Below, piece by piece: positions 53,841 to 63,935 of a DNA stretch of 64,000 bases. The stretch comes from Phormidium tanganyikae FI6-MK23 (GTDB taxonomy: Bacteria; Cyanobacteriota; Cyanobacteriia; Leptolyngbyales; Leptolyngbyaceae). Each line of letters opens with the position of its first letter. The first letter of the stretch is position 1. The notes under the pieces are model-generated. The model did no database searches, was not told where the DNA came from, and saw nothing but the letters and a program-made list of their open reading frames with translations. The stretch is from assembly GCA_019359175.1 (NCBI GenBank), contig JAHHHU010000004.1, forward strand, positions 269,876 to 333,875. The letters run 5' to 3'. The position numbers were made by a program, and so were the translations under genes.

Positions 53841-55913
53841 CTATTCAGCGCTTTCTGAAGATAGCGCAGGTTCAGGGCTTACAACGGGTTGGGAAATACG
53901 CGGCTTTAGTGGCATTCCTAATCGGCGTTCGAGTTCAGTTTGTGGCTCAAAGTCGGATGGCGCTACCTCAGGAGCGGGTTCCTCCACAACAGGCGGCTTC
54001 TCTTCTTGAACTGGAGCTTCGGCAGGCTTCAGTTCAGGTTTTACCTCTGGTTCAGCAGGTTTTGTTTCGACTGGAACTTCGATTTCTGGAGCGGTCAGAT
54101 CGCCAGGAATTGGAGTCGGAGAAGGTAGAACGATCGAGGGTTTAGATTCGGAACGTTTGAAGCGATCGAAGAAACCCGCTTTCGGTGTCTCTTTCACCTC
54201 TAAAGCAGGCTTGATCTCAACAGGTTCAGCAGGCTCAGTCTCTAAGACTTCAGGTGCTTCGCTCTCAGGTGCCGTGAGAGCGTCAGGGATCGGAGTCGGA
54301 GAAGGCAGAACGAGCGGGGGTTTCGATTCAGGGCGTTTAAAGCGATCGAAGAAATTTGCCTTCGGTGCTTCTTTCACTTCTGGAGCAGCTTGAATTAGCT
54401 CGGGTGCTTTCTCCTCTTCTGGCTGAGCTTCTTCGATTGGGGCGGGTTCCTCGATTGAAGGGACTTCATCGGGAACTGGAGGAATGACAGGGGCGATACT
54501 GGGACGCTTAAAGCGATCGAAGAATCCACCAGGAGCAGCTTTTACCGCTGGAGCTTCAGGCACGACAGGCGTAATCACTTCAGGCTGTTTAATCTCTTCT
54601 GTTTCTTCTGGCTCTGTTGTCACTTCGGGTTCAGGACTCGGCACAACAATGGGCGGAGCGCTTGGACGCTTGAAGCGATCGAAGAATCCACCTTGAGGTT
54701 TTTCTGCGGGAGCAACGATCGCAGGTGTTTCCGGCTCAGGTGACTCAGGTGCAGTCGTGGCGGGAGGTTCAATTACTTTTTCTGGTTCAGGCGATGGTTC
54801 TAGAGTGGGTGTAACGTTAGGCTCTGAACGTTTAAAGCGATTGAAAAATCCGCCTTGAGGTTTCGGTGCTTCAGCAGGCTTGGGAGTTTTCTCGATCGAT
54901 GTCGGTGTTTCTTTTACTTCCAGTTCAGTTGGCTTTTCTTCAACGGGTGGCGCAACTGGAATCGGTTCGGGTGTTGGGGCAATTTTTGGAGTTTCGACAA
55001 CGGGCTTGTAGTTTGGATCAACGATCGATACCGCTTGATTAAACGGAATCTCACCTCGAACAATCTTCGACAGCGTATCTTGTCCGTTCGGCTCGTAGTT
55101 AAAAACTCTCGCTGTGTTGTTGTAAACGTTCTGAACAGGATTTCCTTTCTCGTCAACGTATTCAAGTTGAACCCAGTTTTTACCCGGCTTGAATCCTTTT
55201 AGATAAATTGGTTGCCATCGATCGAGCGTAAAGCTATCGCCATTGACAGTCACTTTCACGCGCCAATCTGCTACATCATCTTTATCATCTTCCTGCGCGA
55301 CGAGATGCAGCGGTGCATTAGTCAAGTAAAAGTCTAATAAAATCGGTTCCGCGCCGTAAGTTGCTTGTGGGCGACTGTAAGTTAACAGCGGCAGTTTTGG
55401 ATCAGGATTATTGTTTGGCGTTTTGGTAAAAACATGAAACGTAGTTTGAGCGTATGCCCCGTCATTCTTAAAGCTCTCATGCCAAGGACGACTCGCAAAG
55501 GCTCGAAGCGTATGCGTTCCTGCTGCTAAATCCTTGAGCACGACGGGCTGGCTGACATCGTAAACAGCTTGATACGGCTGATCATCCAGAAATACATGAA
55601 GATGAGAACCCAAGCCCAATTTCTCATCTTTTTTATATAAAGGCAAATCTTTGACGTTAAATTTAACCGAAACGGTGTTGTCATCTAACACCTCATTTTG
55701 ACGAGGAGAAACGATCGACACTTGCGGCTGATACTTACCTAAAAGCGGATTTAATTGCTGAATCACCTCTGGCGGCGAGGCTTCTGAAATCTTGCCTGCC
55801 AATTTCGTCGCATTTTTCGGAGCCGCCCAACTTGGTGCAACTCCGCCCAAATTCAGCAGCATTGCCAATACTAATGAGACTGAAAGAGTTCTAGCCATCC
55901 CGCGCCAGCGCAT
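53841..55913 (-). CDS. Secreted protein with five FF(N/D)RFKR repeats in a Pro/Glu-rich tail
   Basis: ATG 55913 gives MRWRGMARTLSVSLVLAMLL, a signal peptide ending near SWAAPK; a GTG at 55982 would add 23 residues. After a folded region (about 60-310) with beta-rich segments and HLHVFLDDQPYQAVYDV, the tail carries GGFF(N/D)RFKR(S/P) five times, spaced 54-60 residues, each in Pro/Glu/Ala-rich linker. The protein ends ELERRLGMPLKPRISQP. I do not recognise the family. Repeat at DNA level: (A/T)TCTTCGATCGCTT. Confidence 0.72.
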   Translation of the reverse strand: MRWRGMARTLSVSLVLAMLLNLGGVAPSWAAPKNATKLAGKISEASPPEVIQQLNPLLGKYQPQVSIVSPRQNEVLDDNTVSVKFNVKDLPLYKKDEKLGLGSHLHVFLDDQPYQAVYDVSQPVVLKDLAAGTHTLRAFASRPWHESFKNDGAYAQTTFHVFTKTPNNNPDPKLPLLTYSRPQATYGAEPILLDFYLTNAPLHLVAQEDDKDDVADWRVKVTVNGDSFTLDRWQPIYLKGFKPGKNWVQLEYVDEKGNPVQNVYNNTARVFNYEPNGQDTLSKIVRGEIPFNQAVSIVDPNYKPVVETPKIAPTPEPIPVAPPVEEKPTELEVKETPTSIEKTPKPAEAPKPQGGFFNRFKRSEPNVTPTLEPSPEPEKVIEPPATTAPESPEPETPAIVAPAEKPQGGFFDRFKRPSAPPIVVPSPEPEVTTEPEETEEIKQPEVITPVVPEAPAVKAAPGGFFDRFKRPSIAPVIPPVPDEVPSIEEPAPIEEAQPEEEKAPELIQAAPEVKEAPKANFFDRFKRPESKPPLVLPSPTPIPDALTAPESEAPEVLETEPAEPVEIKPALEVKETPKAGFFDRFKRSESKPSIVLPSPTPIPGDLTAPEIEVPVETKPAEPEVKPELKPAEAPVQEEKPPVVEEPAPEVAPSDFEPQTELERRLGMPLKPRISQPVVSPEPALSSESAE

Positions 55914-56078
55914 GTTCCCAAACACTAGATATTTCTCCCCATCAAACACACTTCCAACAGCGAATCGCTGTCCCTTCGGCACTATAGCGGAAAATTCAGG
56001 TCACAGGAGCGAGATCGCAACAAATCCCCGCACTTCGGCTCCAGTGATAGACTAACAGCGTTCCAATGGAATTTCTGT

Positions 56079-56819
56079 ATGAGCAGCTTAACGGGAAAAG
56101 TCGTGATCGTGACAGGTTCTTCGCGCGGAATTGGCAGCGTGATTGCAAAAGATCTCGCTGCCCAAGGTTGTAATGTCATCATCAACTATGCAGGCAATGA
56201 AGCCGCAGCGAATTCTGTGGTTTCAGAAATCACTCAAGCGGGTGGAGCGGCAATCTCGGTTAAAGCAAATATCGGCAATGCAGAAGAGGTCAAAGCGCTG
56301 TTTGATAGCGCGATCGCTGAGTATGGCAAAGTCGATATTCTAATCAACAACGCAGGAATCAACGTTTACAAGCTCGTCAAGGATACGACGGAAGAAGACT
56401 TCGATCGTATTTTCCAAATCAACGTTAAAGGAGTCTTTCTCGCGCTTCGAGAAGCAGCGACCCGACTTGAAGAGAACGGACGCATCATTAATTTTTCAAC
56501 CTCTGTGACCCGTCTAATGATGCCAACCTATGGAACTTACTCAGCAACAAAAGCAGCCGTTGAGCAATTAACGCGAGTTTTTGCTAAGGAAATTGGATCG
56601 CGTGGAATCACTGTAAACTCGATTTCTCCGGGTCCAACCAACACAGAATTATTTCTAGAAGGCAAGAGCGAAGAAACAATTCAGCGACTTGCATCAACAG
56701 CGGCACTGGGTCGAATTGGTGAACCGGAAGACATTTCGCGAGTGGTGCTGTTCCTTGCAAGCGATTCTGCTGCATGGATCACAGGGCAAAACATTGGAGT
56801 TAACGGCGGATTCGCGTAA
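56079..56819 (+). CDS. SDR family oxidoreductase
   Basis: The 246-residue protein has KVVIVTGSSRGIGSVIAKDL, LINNAGINVYKLVKD, INFSTSVTRLMMPTYGTYSA then T-K-A-A-V-E-Q-L (Y-x3-K), and PGPTNTELFLEGKS. It is a classical NAD(P)-dependent short-chain dehydrogenase, probably acting on a small alcohol or ketone. Next gene is a MAPEG protein. Confidence 0.88.
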   Translation: MSSLTGKVVIVTGSSRGIGSVIAKDLAAQGCNVIINYAGNEAAANSVVSEITQAGGAAISVKANIGNAEEVKALFDSAIAEYGKVDILINNAGINVYKLVKDTTEEDFDRIFQINVKGVFLALREAATRLEENGRIINFSTSVTRLMMPTYGTYSATKAAVEQLTRVFAKEIGSRGITVNSISPGPTNTELFLEGKSEETIQRLASTAALGRIGEPEDISRVVLFLASDSAAWITGQNIGVNGGFA

Positions 56820-56894
56820 GCAACGATCGATCGCAAAATCTCCAGCTATTTCATCAGCCACTTAACCAAACACCGCTAATTGGAGCAAATAGAG

Positions 56895-57404
56895 ATGAGT
56901 AATCCTGTCCCGATTTCAACCCTCTTTGTCGGACTCAACGGATTGATTGCCTTTGGGCTGTCTTACATCGTCGTTATGGAACGAACAAGCACGAGAGTTT
57001 GGCATGGAGAAACGCGATCGGATGTCTCAAATCAGCCGAATTACCTTGAAAAGCCTGGAAAATGGGCAGCTTTTATCGAGGCGTATACTCAGAAAAGTGT
57101 CGCAACCAAAGACGGGGATGACGGTCTGCTACAGCGAAAAGTCAGAGCCTACGGAAATTTCGTCGAGTACGTACCGTTAGCATTACTGTTTATCTTGACC
57201 CTTGAACTGATGAATGCTCAAAGCACATTGCTTTGGCTGTTAGGAAGCACATTGACGATTAGCCGAATTGCCCATGCTTGGGGCTTGATTAGAACCTACG
57301 GACCGTCTCCCGGTCGTGCGATCGGCTTTTTCTTGACTTGGTTCGCTTATCTGGTCGGTGCGGGTGCCTGTCTCTATTACGGTGTCATTGGGGTTTTGAC
57401 ATAA
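56895..57404 (+). CDS. MAPEG family membrane protein
   Basis: ATG 56895 is preferred (GGAGCAAATAGAG upstream). The 169-residue protein has four transmembrane helices: LFVGLNGLIAFGLSYIVVME, VEYVPLALLFILTLELMN, TLLWLLGSTLTISRIAHAWG and GFFLTWFAYLVGAGACLYYG. QRKVRAYGNFVEYVPLALLF fits MAPEG, which binds glutathione and lipid hydroperoxides. Substrate unknown. Confidence 0.85.
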   Translation: MSNPVPISTLFVGLNGLIAFGLSYIVVMERTSTRVWHGETRSDVSNQPNYLEKPGKWAAFIEAYTQKSVATKDGDDGLLQRKVRAYGNFVEYVPLALLFILTLELMNAQSTLLWLLGSTLTISRIAHAWGLIRTYGPSPGRAIGFFLTWFAYLVGAGACLYYGVIGVLT

Positions 57405-57627
57405 AAATAGCGGGATCAACGGCTCGATCTCAGAGCTAAAACAATTTTTACAACGTTTTATTAATAAAAAGCTCGAAAAATATCAATATGCTCGATCGAT
57501 TTCATTGTAATTTTCAATTCTTGAGCTATGTAAAGTTAATTGTTAACCTCTTGACTTTTCATCGTCATTCAAAAGCTGAGACCCAGGCAGTGTCAAGAAA
57601 TCCTCAATTTTGAATTATTGTTAATAA

Positions 57628-57660
57628 CCTTCAAAAACGTTTTCATGAAAGACCTATAAT
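57628..57660 (+). promoter_or_regulatory. Candidate psaA promoter
   Basis: TATAAT at 57655-57660 lies 208 bases upstream of the psaA ATG; no strong -35 is visible, as is usual for regulated photosynthesis promoters. The whole 463-base gap (57405-57867) contains no gene and is A/T-rich near 57440-57630, consistent with a regulated leader. Confidence 0.4.
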
Positions 57661-57867
57661 GACCCATTGAGAACCCACGAAGGCACATCCCGAATCACGG
57701 GAGCCAACTGGAACCTTAAACCAAGCTCGACGCTGCACTTTAGCGACAACGCAACTAGGTCTTATAAGCCTCAGTCATTCCGTTGCAGTCAGGGCTTAAC
57801 AGAAGGGTTTAAGACCAGTCGCCTGATAGGGATACCTCGTACCTTGTCTAGAGAGAGGAGAGTCTCA

Positions 57868-60123
57868 ATGACAATTAGCCCACCGGAGCGCGAGGCAAAG
57901 GTGCGGGTCGTCGTTGATAAAGATCCCGTTCCTACTTCTTTTGAGAAGTGGGGGCAGCCGGGACACTTCGATCGCACCCTATCCAAAGGACCCAAAACCA
58001 CCACCTGGATTTGGAACCTCCACGCAAACGCTCACGATTTCGATAGCCATACAAGCGACTTAGAAGACGTTTCCCGCAAAATTTTTAGCGCACACTTCGG
58101 GCATTTGGCCGTTGTGTTCATTTGGTTGAGTGGAATGTACTTCCACGGCGCTAAGTTTTCAAACTACGAAGCATGGCTCGCCAACCCCACTGGAGTCAAA
58201 CCCAGCGCCCAGGTTGTGTGGGACATCTTCGGTCAAGAAATTCTTAACGCGGATGTCGGCGGCGGCTTCCACGGGATTCAAATCACATCTGGATTTTTCC
58301 AAATCTGGCGTGCTGCTGGCATTACCAACACTTTCCAACTCTATGTCACCGCAATCGGCGGCTTGGTCATGGCGGGTCTGATGTTGTTTGCGGGCTGGTT
58401 CCACTATCACAAGCGCGCTCCGAAACTGGAATGGTTCCAGAACGTGGAGTCGATGCTGAATCACCACCTTTCCGGTTTGTTCGGACTCGGTTCGCTGTCG
58501 TGGGCTGGACACCAGATCCACGTTGCACTGCCGATTAACGAACTGCTCGATCGGGGCGTTCCTGCGGATAAGATTCCTTTGCCTCATGAGTTCATCTTGA
58601 ACCCGCAACTGATGGCAGACATCTATCCCAGCTTCGCTAAAGGTCTTATTCCTTTCTTCACCCTGAACTGGGGTGAATATGCAGACTTCCTCACCTTCAA
58701 AGGTGGATTGAACCCGGTCACGGGCGGACTTTGGCTGACGGATAGCGCGCATCACCACTTGGCGATCGCTGTGTTGTTCATCATCGCTGGACATATGTAC
58801 CGCACCAACTGGGGAATCGGCCACAGCATCAAGGAAATCCTTGAAGCGCACAAAGGGCCGTTCACTGGGGAAGGTCACAAGGGACTTTATGAGAACCTAA
58901 CGACTTCTTGGCACGCGCAATTGGCAATTAACTTGGCAATGGTTGGCTCTTTGAGCATCATCGTTGCTCAACATATGTATGCGATGCCTCCTTACCCCTA
59001 CTTGGCAACTGACTACGCAACGCAGTTGTCAATCTTTACCCACCATATGTGGATTGGTGGATTCTTCATCGTTGGGGGTGCGGCTCACGCTGCAATCTTC
59101 ATGGTGCGCGACTACGATCCAGTTGCGAATCAAAACAACCTGCTCGATCGCGTTCTGCGTCACCGCGATGCCATCATTTCTCACTTGAACTGGGTTTGTA
59201 TCTTCTTGGGCTTCCATAGCTTCGGTCTGTACGTTCACAACGACACGATGCGTGCTTTGGGTCGTCCTCAAGATATGTTCTCGGATACCGCAATTCAACT
59301 CCAGCCAGTGTTCGCGCAGTGGATTCAAAACCTCCACACGCTTGCTCCGGGTGGAACCGCTCCGAACGCTTTGGCTCCTGCTAGCTATGCCTTCGGTGGT
59401 GGAACGATCGCGGTCGGTGGCAAAGTTGCCATGATGCCGATCGCACTGGGTACGGCGGACTTTATGGTTCACCACATCCACGCTTTCACGATTCACGTTA
59501 CAGTCCTCATCCTCTTGAAGGGTGTTCTGTTTGCGCGTAGCTCACGTCTGATTCCTGATAAAGCGAATCTTGGTTTCCGCTTCCCGTGCGATGGTCCGGG
59601 TCGTGGCGGTACTTGCCAAGTTTCCGGTTGGGATCACGTCTTCCTCGGTCTGTTCTGGATGTACAACTCCTTGTCGATCGCAATCTTCCACTTCAGTTGG
59701 AAAATGCAGTCGGATGTTTGGGGCACAGTTGCACCAGATGGAACGGTCGATCACGTGACGGGCGGCAACTTCGCTCAGAGTGCGATCACAATCAACGGTT
59801 GGTTGCGTGACTTCCTGTGGGCACAAGCCGCACAGGTGATTGGATCTTACGGTTCAGCACTGTCGGCTTACGGACTTCTATTCTTGGGCGCTCACTTTGT
59901 TTGGGCATTCAGCTTGATGTTCCTATTTAGCGGACGTGGCTACTGGCAAGAACTAATCGAATCGATCGTTTGGGCGCACAACAAGCTCAAAGTTGCACCG
60001 TCAATTCAGCCTCGTGCATTGAGCATCATTCAAGGACGAGCTGTGGGCGTTGCTCACTACCTATTAGGTGGAATTGTCACAACATGGGCATTCTTCCTAG
60101 CTCGATCAATATCAATCGGATGA
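57868..60123 (+). CDS. psaA: Photosystem I P700 apoprotein A1
   Basis: ATG 57868 is preceded by GAGAGAGGAG; the longer in-frame extension upstream (from 57667) is not expected to be coding. The 751-residue protein is Psa[20 protein letters not shown], repeated TM helices, the iron-sulfur loop [19 protein letters not shown] with the two F_X cysteines, and a C-terminal [18 protein letters not shown]. It binds P700, A0 and A1 with PsaB. Length is normal. Confidence 0.98.
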   Translation: MTISPPEREAKVRVVVDKDPVPTSFEKWGQPGHFDRTLSKGPKTTTWIWNLHANAHDFDSHTSDLEDVSRKIFSAHFGHLAVVFIWLSGMYFHGAKFSNYEAWLANPTGVKPSAQVVWDIFGQEILNADVGGGFHGIQITSGFFQIWRAAGITNTFQLYVTAIGGLVMAGLMLFAGWFHYHKRAPKLEWFQNVESMLNHHLSGLFGLGSLSWAGHQIHVALPINELLDRGVPADKIPLPHEFILNPQLMADIYPSFAKGLIPFFTLNWGEYADFLTFKGGLNPVTGGLWLTDSAHHHLAIAVLFIIAGHMYRTNWGIGHSIKEILEAHKGPFTGEGHKGLYENLTTSWHAQLAINLAMVGSLSIIVAQHMYAMPPYPYLATDYATQLSIFTHHMWIGGFFIVGGAAHAAIFMVRDYDPVANQNNLLDRVLRHRDAIISHLNWVCIFLGFHSFGLYVHNDTMRALGRPQDMFSDTAIQLQPVFAQWIQNLHTLAPGGTAPNALAPASYAFGGGTIAVGGKVAMMPIALGTADFMVHHIHAFTIHVTVLILLKGVLFARSSRLIPDKANLGFRFPCDGPGRGGTCQVSGWDHVFLGLFWMYNSLSIAIFHFSWKMQSDVWGTVAPDGTVDHVTGGNFAQSAITINGWLRDFLWAQAAQVIGSYGSALSAYGLLFLGAHFVWAFSLMFLFSGRGYWQELIESIVWAHNKLKVAPSIQPRALSIIQGRAVGVAHYLLGGIVTTWAFFLARSISIG

Positions 60124-60143
60124 GCGAGGATTAACAAACAGCT

Positions 60144-62345
60144 ATGGCAACTAAGTTCCCAAAATTTAGTCAAGACCTTGCCCAAGATCCAACAACTCGT
60201 CGGATTTGGTATGGAATTGCCACCGCACACGACTTTGAAAGTCACGACGGAATGACGGAAGAAAAGCTTTACCAAAAGCTTTTCGCAACGCACTTCGGTC
60301 ACTTGGCAATCATCTTCTTGTGGACATCGGGAAGCATTTTCCACGTTGCTTGGCAAGGTAACTTTGAACAGTGGATCAAAGATCCGCTGAATATTCGGCC
60401 GATCGCTCACGCGATTTGGGACCCTCAGTTCGGTAAGCCTGCGGTGGAAGCTTTCACCCAAGGCGGTGCGAACTATCCGGTCAATATTTCCTACTCTGGT
60501 CTGTATCACTGGTGGTACACGATCGGCATGAGAACCAATGCAGATTTGTATCAAGGTTCGATCTTCTTGCTGATCCTGTCAGCAGTCCTCCTGTTCGCAG
60601 GTTGGTTGCACCTCCAGCCGAAATTCCGTCCGAGCTTGGCTTGGTTTAAGAACGCTGAATCGCGTCTGAACCACCACTTGGCAGGATTGTTCGGAGTCAG
60701 TTCACTGGCTTGGGCAGGTCACTTGATCCACGTCGCGATTCCCGAATCTCGCGGACAGCACGTGGGTTGGGATAACTTCTTGTCTACCATGCCGCACCCC
60801 GCAGGCTTGGCTCCTTTCTTCACGGGAAACTGGAGCGTGTATGCGGAGAATCCGGATGGCGCAGGTCAAATCTTTGGCACGGCGCAAGGAGCAGGGACGG
60901 CAATCTTGACTTTCCTCGGTGGATTCCATCCGCAAACAGAATCACTGTGGCTGACCGATATGGCTCACCACCACTTAGCGATCGCGGTGATCTTCATCGT
61001 GGCGGGTCATATGTACCGCACCAACTTTGGGATCGGTCACAGCATCCGGGACATTCTGAACGCTCACAAGCCGCCAGCAGGTGGTTTGGGCAGTGGTCAC
61101 ACTGGACTGTATGACACCGTAAACAACTCCTTGCACTTCCAATTGGGTCTTGCCCTGGGTGCATTGGGTACCATCACTTCTTTGGTCGCGCAGCATATGT
61201 ATTCGCTGCCGCCCTATGCCTTCATGTCGAAGGACTTCACCACACAAGCAGCACTGTACACCCATCACCAGTACATTGCAGGCTTCCTGATGGTTGGAGC
61301 GTTCGCACACGGAGCGATCTTCTGGGTTCGTGACTACGATCCAGATCAAAACCAAAACAACGTGCTTGCACGAATCTTGGGTCACAAAGAAGCAATCATC
61401 TCGCACTTAAGCTGGGTGTCGCTGTTCTTGGGCTTCCATACTCTCGGTCTGTACGTCCATAACGATGTTGTGGTTGCTTTCGGAACTCCTGAAAAGCAAA
61501 TCCTGATCGAGCCTGTGTTTGCTCAGTTCATTCAGGCTTCCCACGGTAAGGCACTGTATGGTTTCAACACCCTACTGTCGAATGCGGATAGCATTGCTTC
61601 CAACTCTGGTGCAGCTTATCTGCCCGGTTGGTTGGAATCGATCAATAGCGGCGTAAACTCGCTGTTCTTGACGATCGGTCCTGGTGACTTCTTGGTTCAC
61701 CATGCGATCGCGCTCGGTCTGCACACCACCACTTTGATCTTGGTCAAGGGTGCGTTGGATGCTCGCGGATCGAAGCTGATGCCGGATAAGAAAGACTTTG
61801 GCTACGCATTCCCTTGCGATGGGCCGGGTCGTGGCGGTACTTGCGATATTTCCGCATGGGACTCCTTCTATCTCGCAATGTTCTGGATGTTGAATACGAT
61901 CGGTTGGGTTACGTTCTACTGGCACTGGAAGCATTTGGCGATCTGGTCTGGAAACGTGGCTCAGTTCAACGAAAGCTCGACCTATCTGATGGGTTGGCTA
62001 CGTGACTACCTGTGGCAGTATTCGGCTCCGCTGATCAACGGCTACAACCCGTATGGCATGAACAACTTGGCGGTTTGGGCTTGGATGTTCCTCTTTGGGC
62101 ACTTGGTCTGGGCAACGGGCTTTATGTTCTTGATCTCGTGGAGAGGCTACTGGCAAGAATTGATCGAAACGCTGGTGTGGGCGCATGAGCGCACTCCGTT
62201 AGCGAACTTGATTCGCTTCAAGGATAAGCCAGTTGCTTTATCGATCGTTCAAGGTCGGTTAGTCGGTCTGGTTCACTTCGCCGCAGGTTATGTGCTGACG
62301 TATGCAGCCTTCGTGATTGCGGCTACTGCTGGTAAGTTCGGTTGA
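60144..62345 (+). CDS. psaB: Photosystem I P700 apoprotein A2
   Basis: The 733-residue protein starts 20 bases after psaA. It has the PsaB-type start [20 protein letters not shown], the F_X loop [20 protein letters not shown] with two cysteines and the C-terminal [20 protein letters not shown]. Eleven transmembrane helices are expected. With PsaA it forms the reaction-centre heterodimer. psaA-psaB order and spacing are conserved in cyanobacteria and plastids. Confidence 0.98.
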   Translation: MATKFPKFSQDLAQDPTTRRIWYGIATAHDFESHDGMTEEKLYQKLFATHFGHLAIIFLWTSGSIFHVAWQGNFEQWIKDPLNIRPIAHAIWDPQFGKPAVEAFTQGGANYPVNISYSGLYHWWYTIGMRTNADLYQGSIFLLILSAVLLFAGWLHLQPKFRPSLAWFKNAESRLNHHLAGLFGVSSLAWAGHLIHVAIPESRGQHVGWDNFLSTMPHPAGLAPFFTGNWSVYAENPDGAGQIFGTAQGAGTAILTFLGGFHPQTESLWLTDMAHHHLAIAVIFIVAGHMYRTNFGIGHSIRDILNAHKPPAGGLGSGHTGLYDTVNNSLHFQLGLALGALGTITSLVAQHMYSLPPYAFMSKDFTTQAALYTHHQYIAGFLMVGAFAHGAIFWVRDYDPDQNQNNVLARILGHKEAIISHLSWVSLFLGFHTLGLYVHNDVVVAFGTPEKQILIEPVFAQFIQASHGKALYGFNTLLSNADSIASNSGAAYLPGWLESINSGVNSLFLTIGPGDFLVHHAIALGLHTTTLILVKGALDARGSKLMPDKKDFGYAFPCDGPGRGGTCDISAWDSFYLAMFWMLNTIGWVTFYWHWKHLAIWSGNVAQFNESSTYLMGWLRDYLWQYSAPLINGYNPYGMNNLAVWAWMFLFGHLVWATGFMFLISWRGYWQELIETLVWAHERTPLANLIRFKDKPVALSIVQGRLVGLVHFAAGYVLTYAAFVIAATAGKFG

Positions 62346-62374
62346 TCGAACTGATTGTGGTAGATAGATAAAAG

Positions 62375-62405
62375 AAATCCCTCACCTTTATCGGTGGGGG
62401 ATTTT
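62375..62405 (+). terminator. Terminator after psaB
   Basis: AAATCCCTCACC pairs with GGTGGGGGATTT (one T-G pair) around a 6-base loop and a T-rich tail follows, 30 bases after the psaB stop. Confidence 0.8.
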
Positions 62406-62487
62406 TAGTTTTTCTTGAAATTTGGGTGTCATGCCTGCTTGCAGTGCATCTTCTACAATCGAAGTAGAAGCAACGGAGTAATGACCG

Positions 62488-62682
62488 ATGAGTTCTGAGC
62501 AAAAGTTAGTGGCGAAGTGGCGAAGCCTGACTCCTGTAAAACAACAACAGGTGCTGAATTTTGTTGAGCATTTGAAATCTGAAGAGTCGGATCAATCAAA
62601 GGAAGAGATACTGTCGCCTAAAGTTGAGAGGATACGGGGGCAACCATTAACGTACTTCCCTACACACTGGAACAACAGTTAG
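62488..62682 (+). CDS. Antitoxin-like small protein with altered C-terminus
   Basis: The 64-residue ORF begins MSSEQKLVAKWRSLTPVKQQ then QVLNFVEHLKSE, typical of DUF2281-like antitoxins. From about residue 50 the frame runs across the start of the retropepsin-like pseudogene in a different frame, so the C-terminus is likely not the original one. No toxin partner is present. Coding status uncertain. Confidence 0.5.
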   Translation: MSSEQKLVAKWRSLTPVKQQQVLNFVEHLKSEESDQSKEEILSPKVERIRGQPLTYFPTHWNNS

Positions 62683-62918
62683 GGTTGATTTGAGAAGAGC
62701 AACTTCCTCTTGAAGAACTAGCAGGGAATCTTGCCGCATTTGAATGTCGAGGCGTTCGGTTAATCGGAATCATTGAGCCTTTCTCACCTGTTCGTCTTGT
62801 CTTTGCTTGGACAAAGAGCGATTTTGTTCCTCTAATTCTTGGACAAATCAACTTCTTTCAAGCTTTTCAAGTATGCTTTGATGGGTCAGATCAAATATTC
62901 ACAATTTTGCCTAAGTGA
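62628..62918 (+). pseudogene. Retropepsin-like aspartic protease domain protein, decayed
   Basis: In the frame of 62640 the translation starts E-D-T-G-A-T-I-N-V-L-P-Y, the D-T-G-A active-site motif, then stops at TGA (62694-62696) where relatives have Trp. The frame continues EEQLPLEELAGNLAAFECRG, then RLVFAWTKSDFVPLILGQIN and FFQAFQVCFDGSDQIF, ending IFTILPK at 62918. This matches a family of cyanobacterial retropepsin-like domain proteins. It has lost its start and carries a nonsense codon. Its 5' part is replaced by the antitoxin-like ORF. Confidence 0.75.
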
Positions 62919-62976
62919 ATGGCGCTCGCATTTGACAAGAATAATACGATCTCTTGGTCTATCTGATTGGTGTTGT

Positions 62977-63012
62977 CGATCGTTCAAGCTCGGTTGGTCG
63001 GTCTAGTTCACG
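62977..63012 (+). pseudogene. psaB C-terminal relic
   Basis: Thirty-six bases match psaB 62241-62276 at 33 positions and would encode SIVQARLVGLVH. The Ala in place of Gly is the more usual residue of PsaB at this site in other cyanobacteria, suggesting an independent copy rather than a recent local duplication. It is bounded on the right by IS-like sequence. Confidence 0.65.
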
Positions 63013-63040
63013 GCGGATCACGACTGAACCTGAGTTCGGG

Positions 63041-63677
63041 TTAGGCCGGGAGGAGCAAATTGTGGTCAATCGCAATCGACGGCTTCTTTGGTTGATGGCA
63101 ATAGGCAATCAATCCGCCCAGAATATTAACAAAACAGTTGACCGGAGAACGGTGTCAAGTGACCGGAGAACGGTGTCGAGAATGCTCGATCTGAGAAATG
63201 TTCTTCAACTGGTCGATAATGGTTTCGATAATCGAGCGTTTGCGGAGCATCAGTCGGTCGTTGAGGGGCATCAATCGCTGTTTCATGTTGCGTTTGAGCT
63301 TGGTGATCAGTTGAATGCCTGCGGTTTTGAGCAGTTGTTTTGCTAACTTCTGCGAGACGTAGCCCTTGTCCGCGAACACTTTGCCAAACAACTGCTGCAA
63401 TAATTGCGGTACAGGTGTGCGGTCATCGGTATTGCCGGGAGTCAGCGTGATATTGAGCAACTCGGCCTCGGTCATTGACGACGAGATGCAACTTGAAGCC
63501 GAAGAACCAATCGACCGAGGTCTTGCCCCGCGCGGCTAAGTCTTCAAACACTTTGTGCTGGGAAATGCGGCGGTTGTGACAGACTCGGAGCGCGGTGGAG
63601 CCCATAAAACTGATGCCGCTGCACTTGCCAAAACACGAGCGCAAATAGGCGCACATCGGCACTAGGGGATCTGCAAG
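63041..63677 (-). pseudogene. IS982 family transposase, multiply inactivated
   Basis: Reading on the minus strand: LVPMCAYLRSCFGKCSGISF, then M-G-S-T-A-L-R-V-C-H-N-R-R-I, then [20 protein letters not shown], then (after a 1-base insertion near 63464) [54 protein letters not shown]. The IS982 pattern is clear. The first catalytic Asp (normally D-S-T) is Gly, a single C insertion shifts the frame, a 21-bp tandem duplication introduces TGA, and the first about 130 residues are missing. The original stop is TAA at 63041. Ends AACCTGAGTTCGGGTT near 63028 resemble its inverted repeat. Confidence 0.85.
63139..63180. repeat. 21-bp tandem duplication within the IS982 gene
   Basis: TGACCGGAGAACGGTGTCAAG is followed by the same sequence with one change (CGAG). 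On the minus strand the duplication creates a TGA in the frame that otherwise continues through residues N-C-F-V-N-I to the original stop. Confidence 0.8.
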
Positions 63678-63694
63678 GAAATAGGATACCTATC

Positions 63695-63853
63695 CTACGA
63701 AGTCGGAACAATCGTGATATCCCACTTAGGCAACAACTCAGATCGCTGCCAAAACGGGAGGTATGTTTCTAGTTCTGGAGAAAGGACTTTGATTGCTTTT
63801 TCGTAGTTCTGATGCAGCAGATGGACAATCGGAGACACCCCCTTCCAGGTCAT
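63695..63853 (-). pseudogene. Short ORF, possible transposase C-terminal fragment
   Basis: The 52-residue ORF begins MTWKGVSPIVHLLHQNYEKA and ends LLPKWDITIVPTS. The pattern of a W-K-G start, Y-E-K-(A/G), L-(x)-P-x-W-D/N-x-x-I-x-P end is like the C-termini of ISAzo13/IS630-type transposases. No start region is present. Very tentative. Confidence 0.3.
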
Positions 63854-63935
63854 GTTCGCTGCTCAACATCTAGAGCAATCCTAGATGATTCATGAGTAAG
63901 ATGAGGAGCAAGGTTCTTCTTTAGGGATGCGTGAA

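Noticed and set aside
57667..57867. Open extension of psaA upstream to TTG 57667
   Set aside because: The normal PsaA start is ATG 57868 with a good ribosome-binding site; the extra 67 residues have no family match and overlap the promoter/leader.
59029..59496. Antisense ORFs inside psaA and psaB
   Set aside because: They are composition shadows of strongly biased photosystem codons, with Arg/Gln/Val-rich translations and no start signals.
62954..63346. 130-residue plus-strand ORF at the right end
   Set aside because: It runs antisense through the decayed IS982 gene and has no protein-like features.
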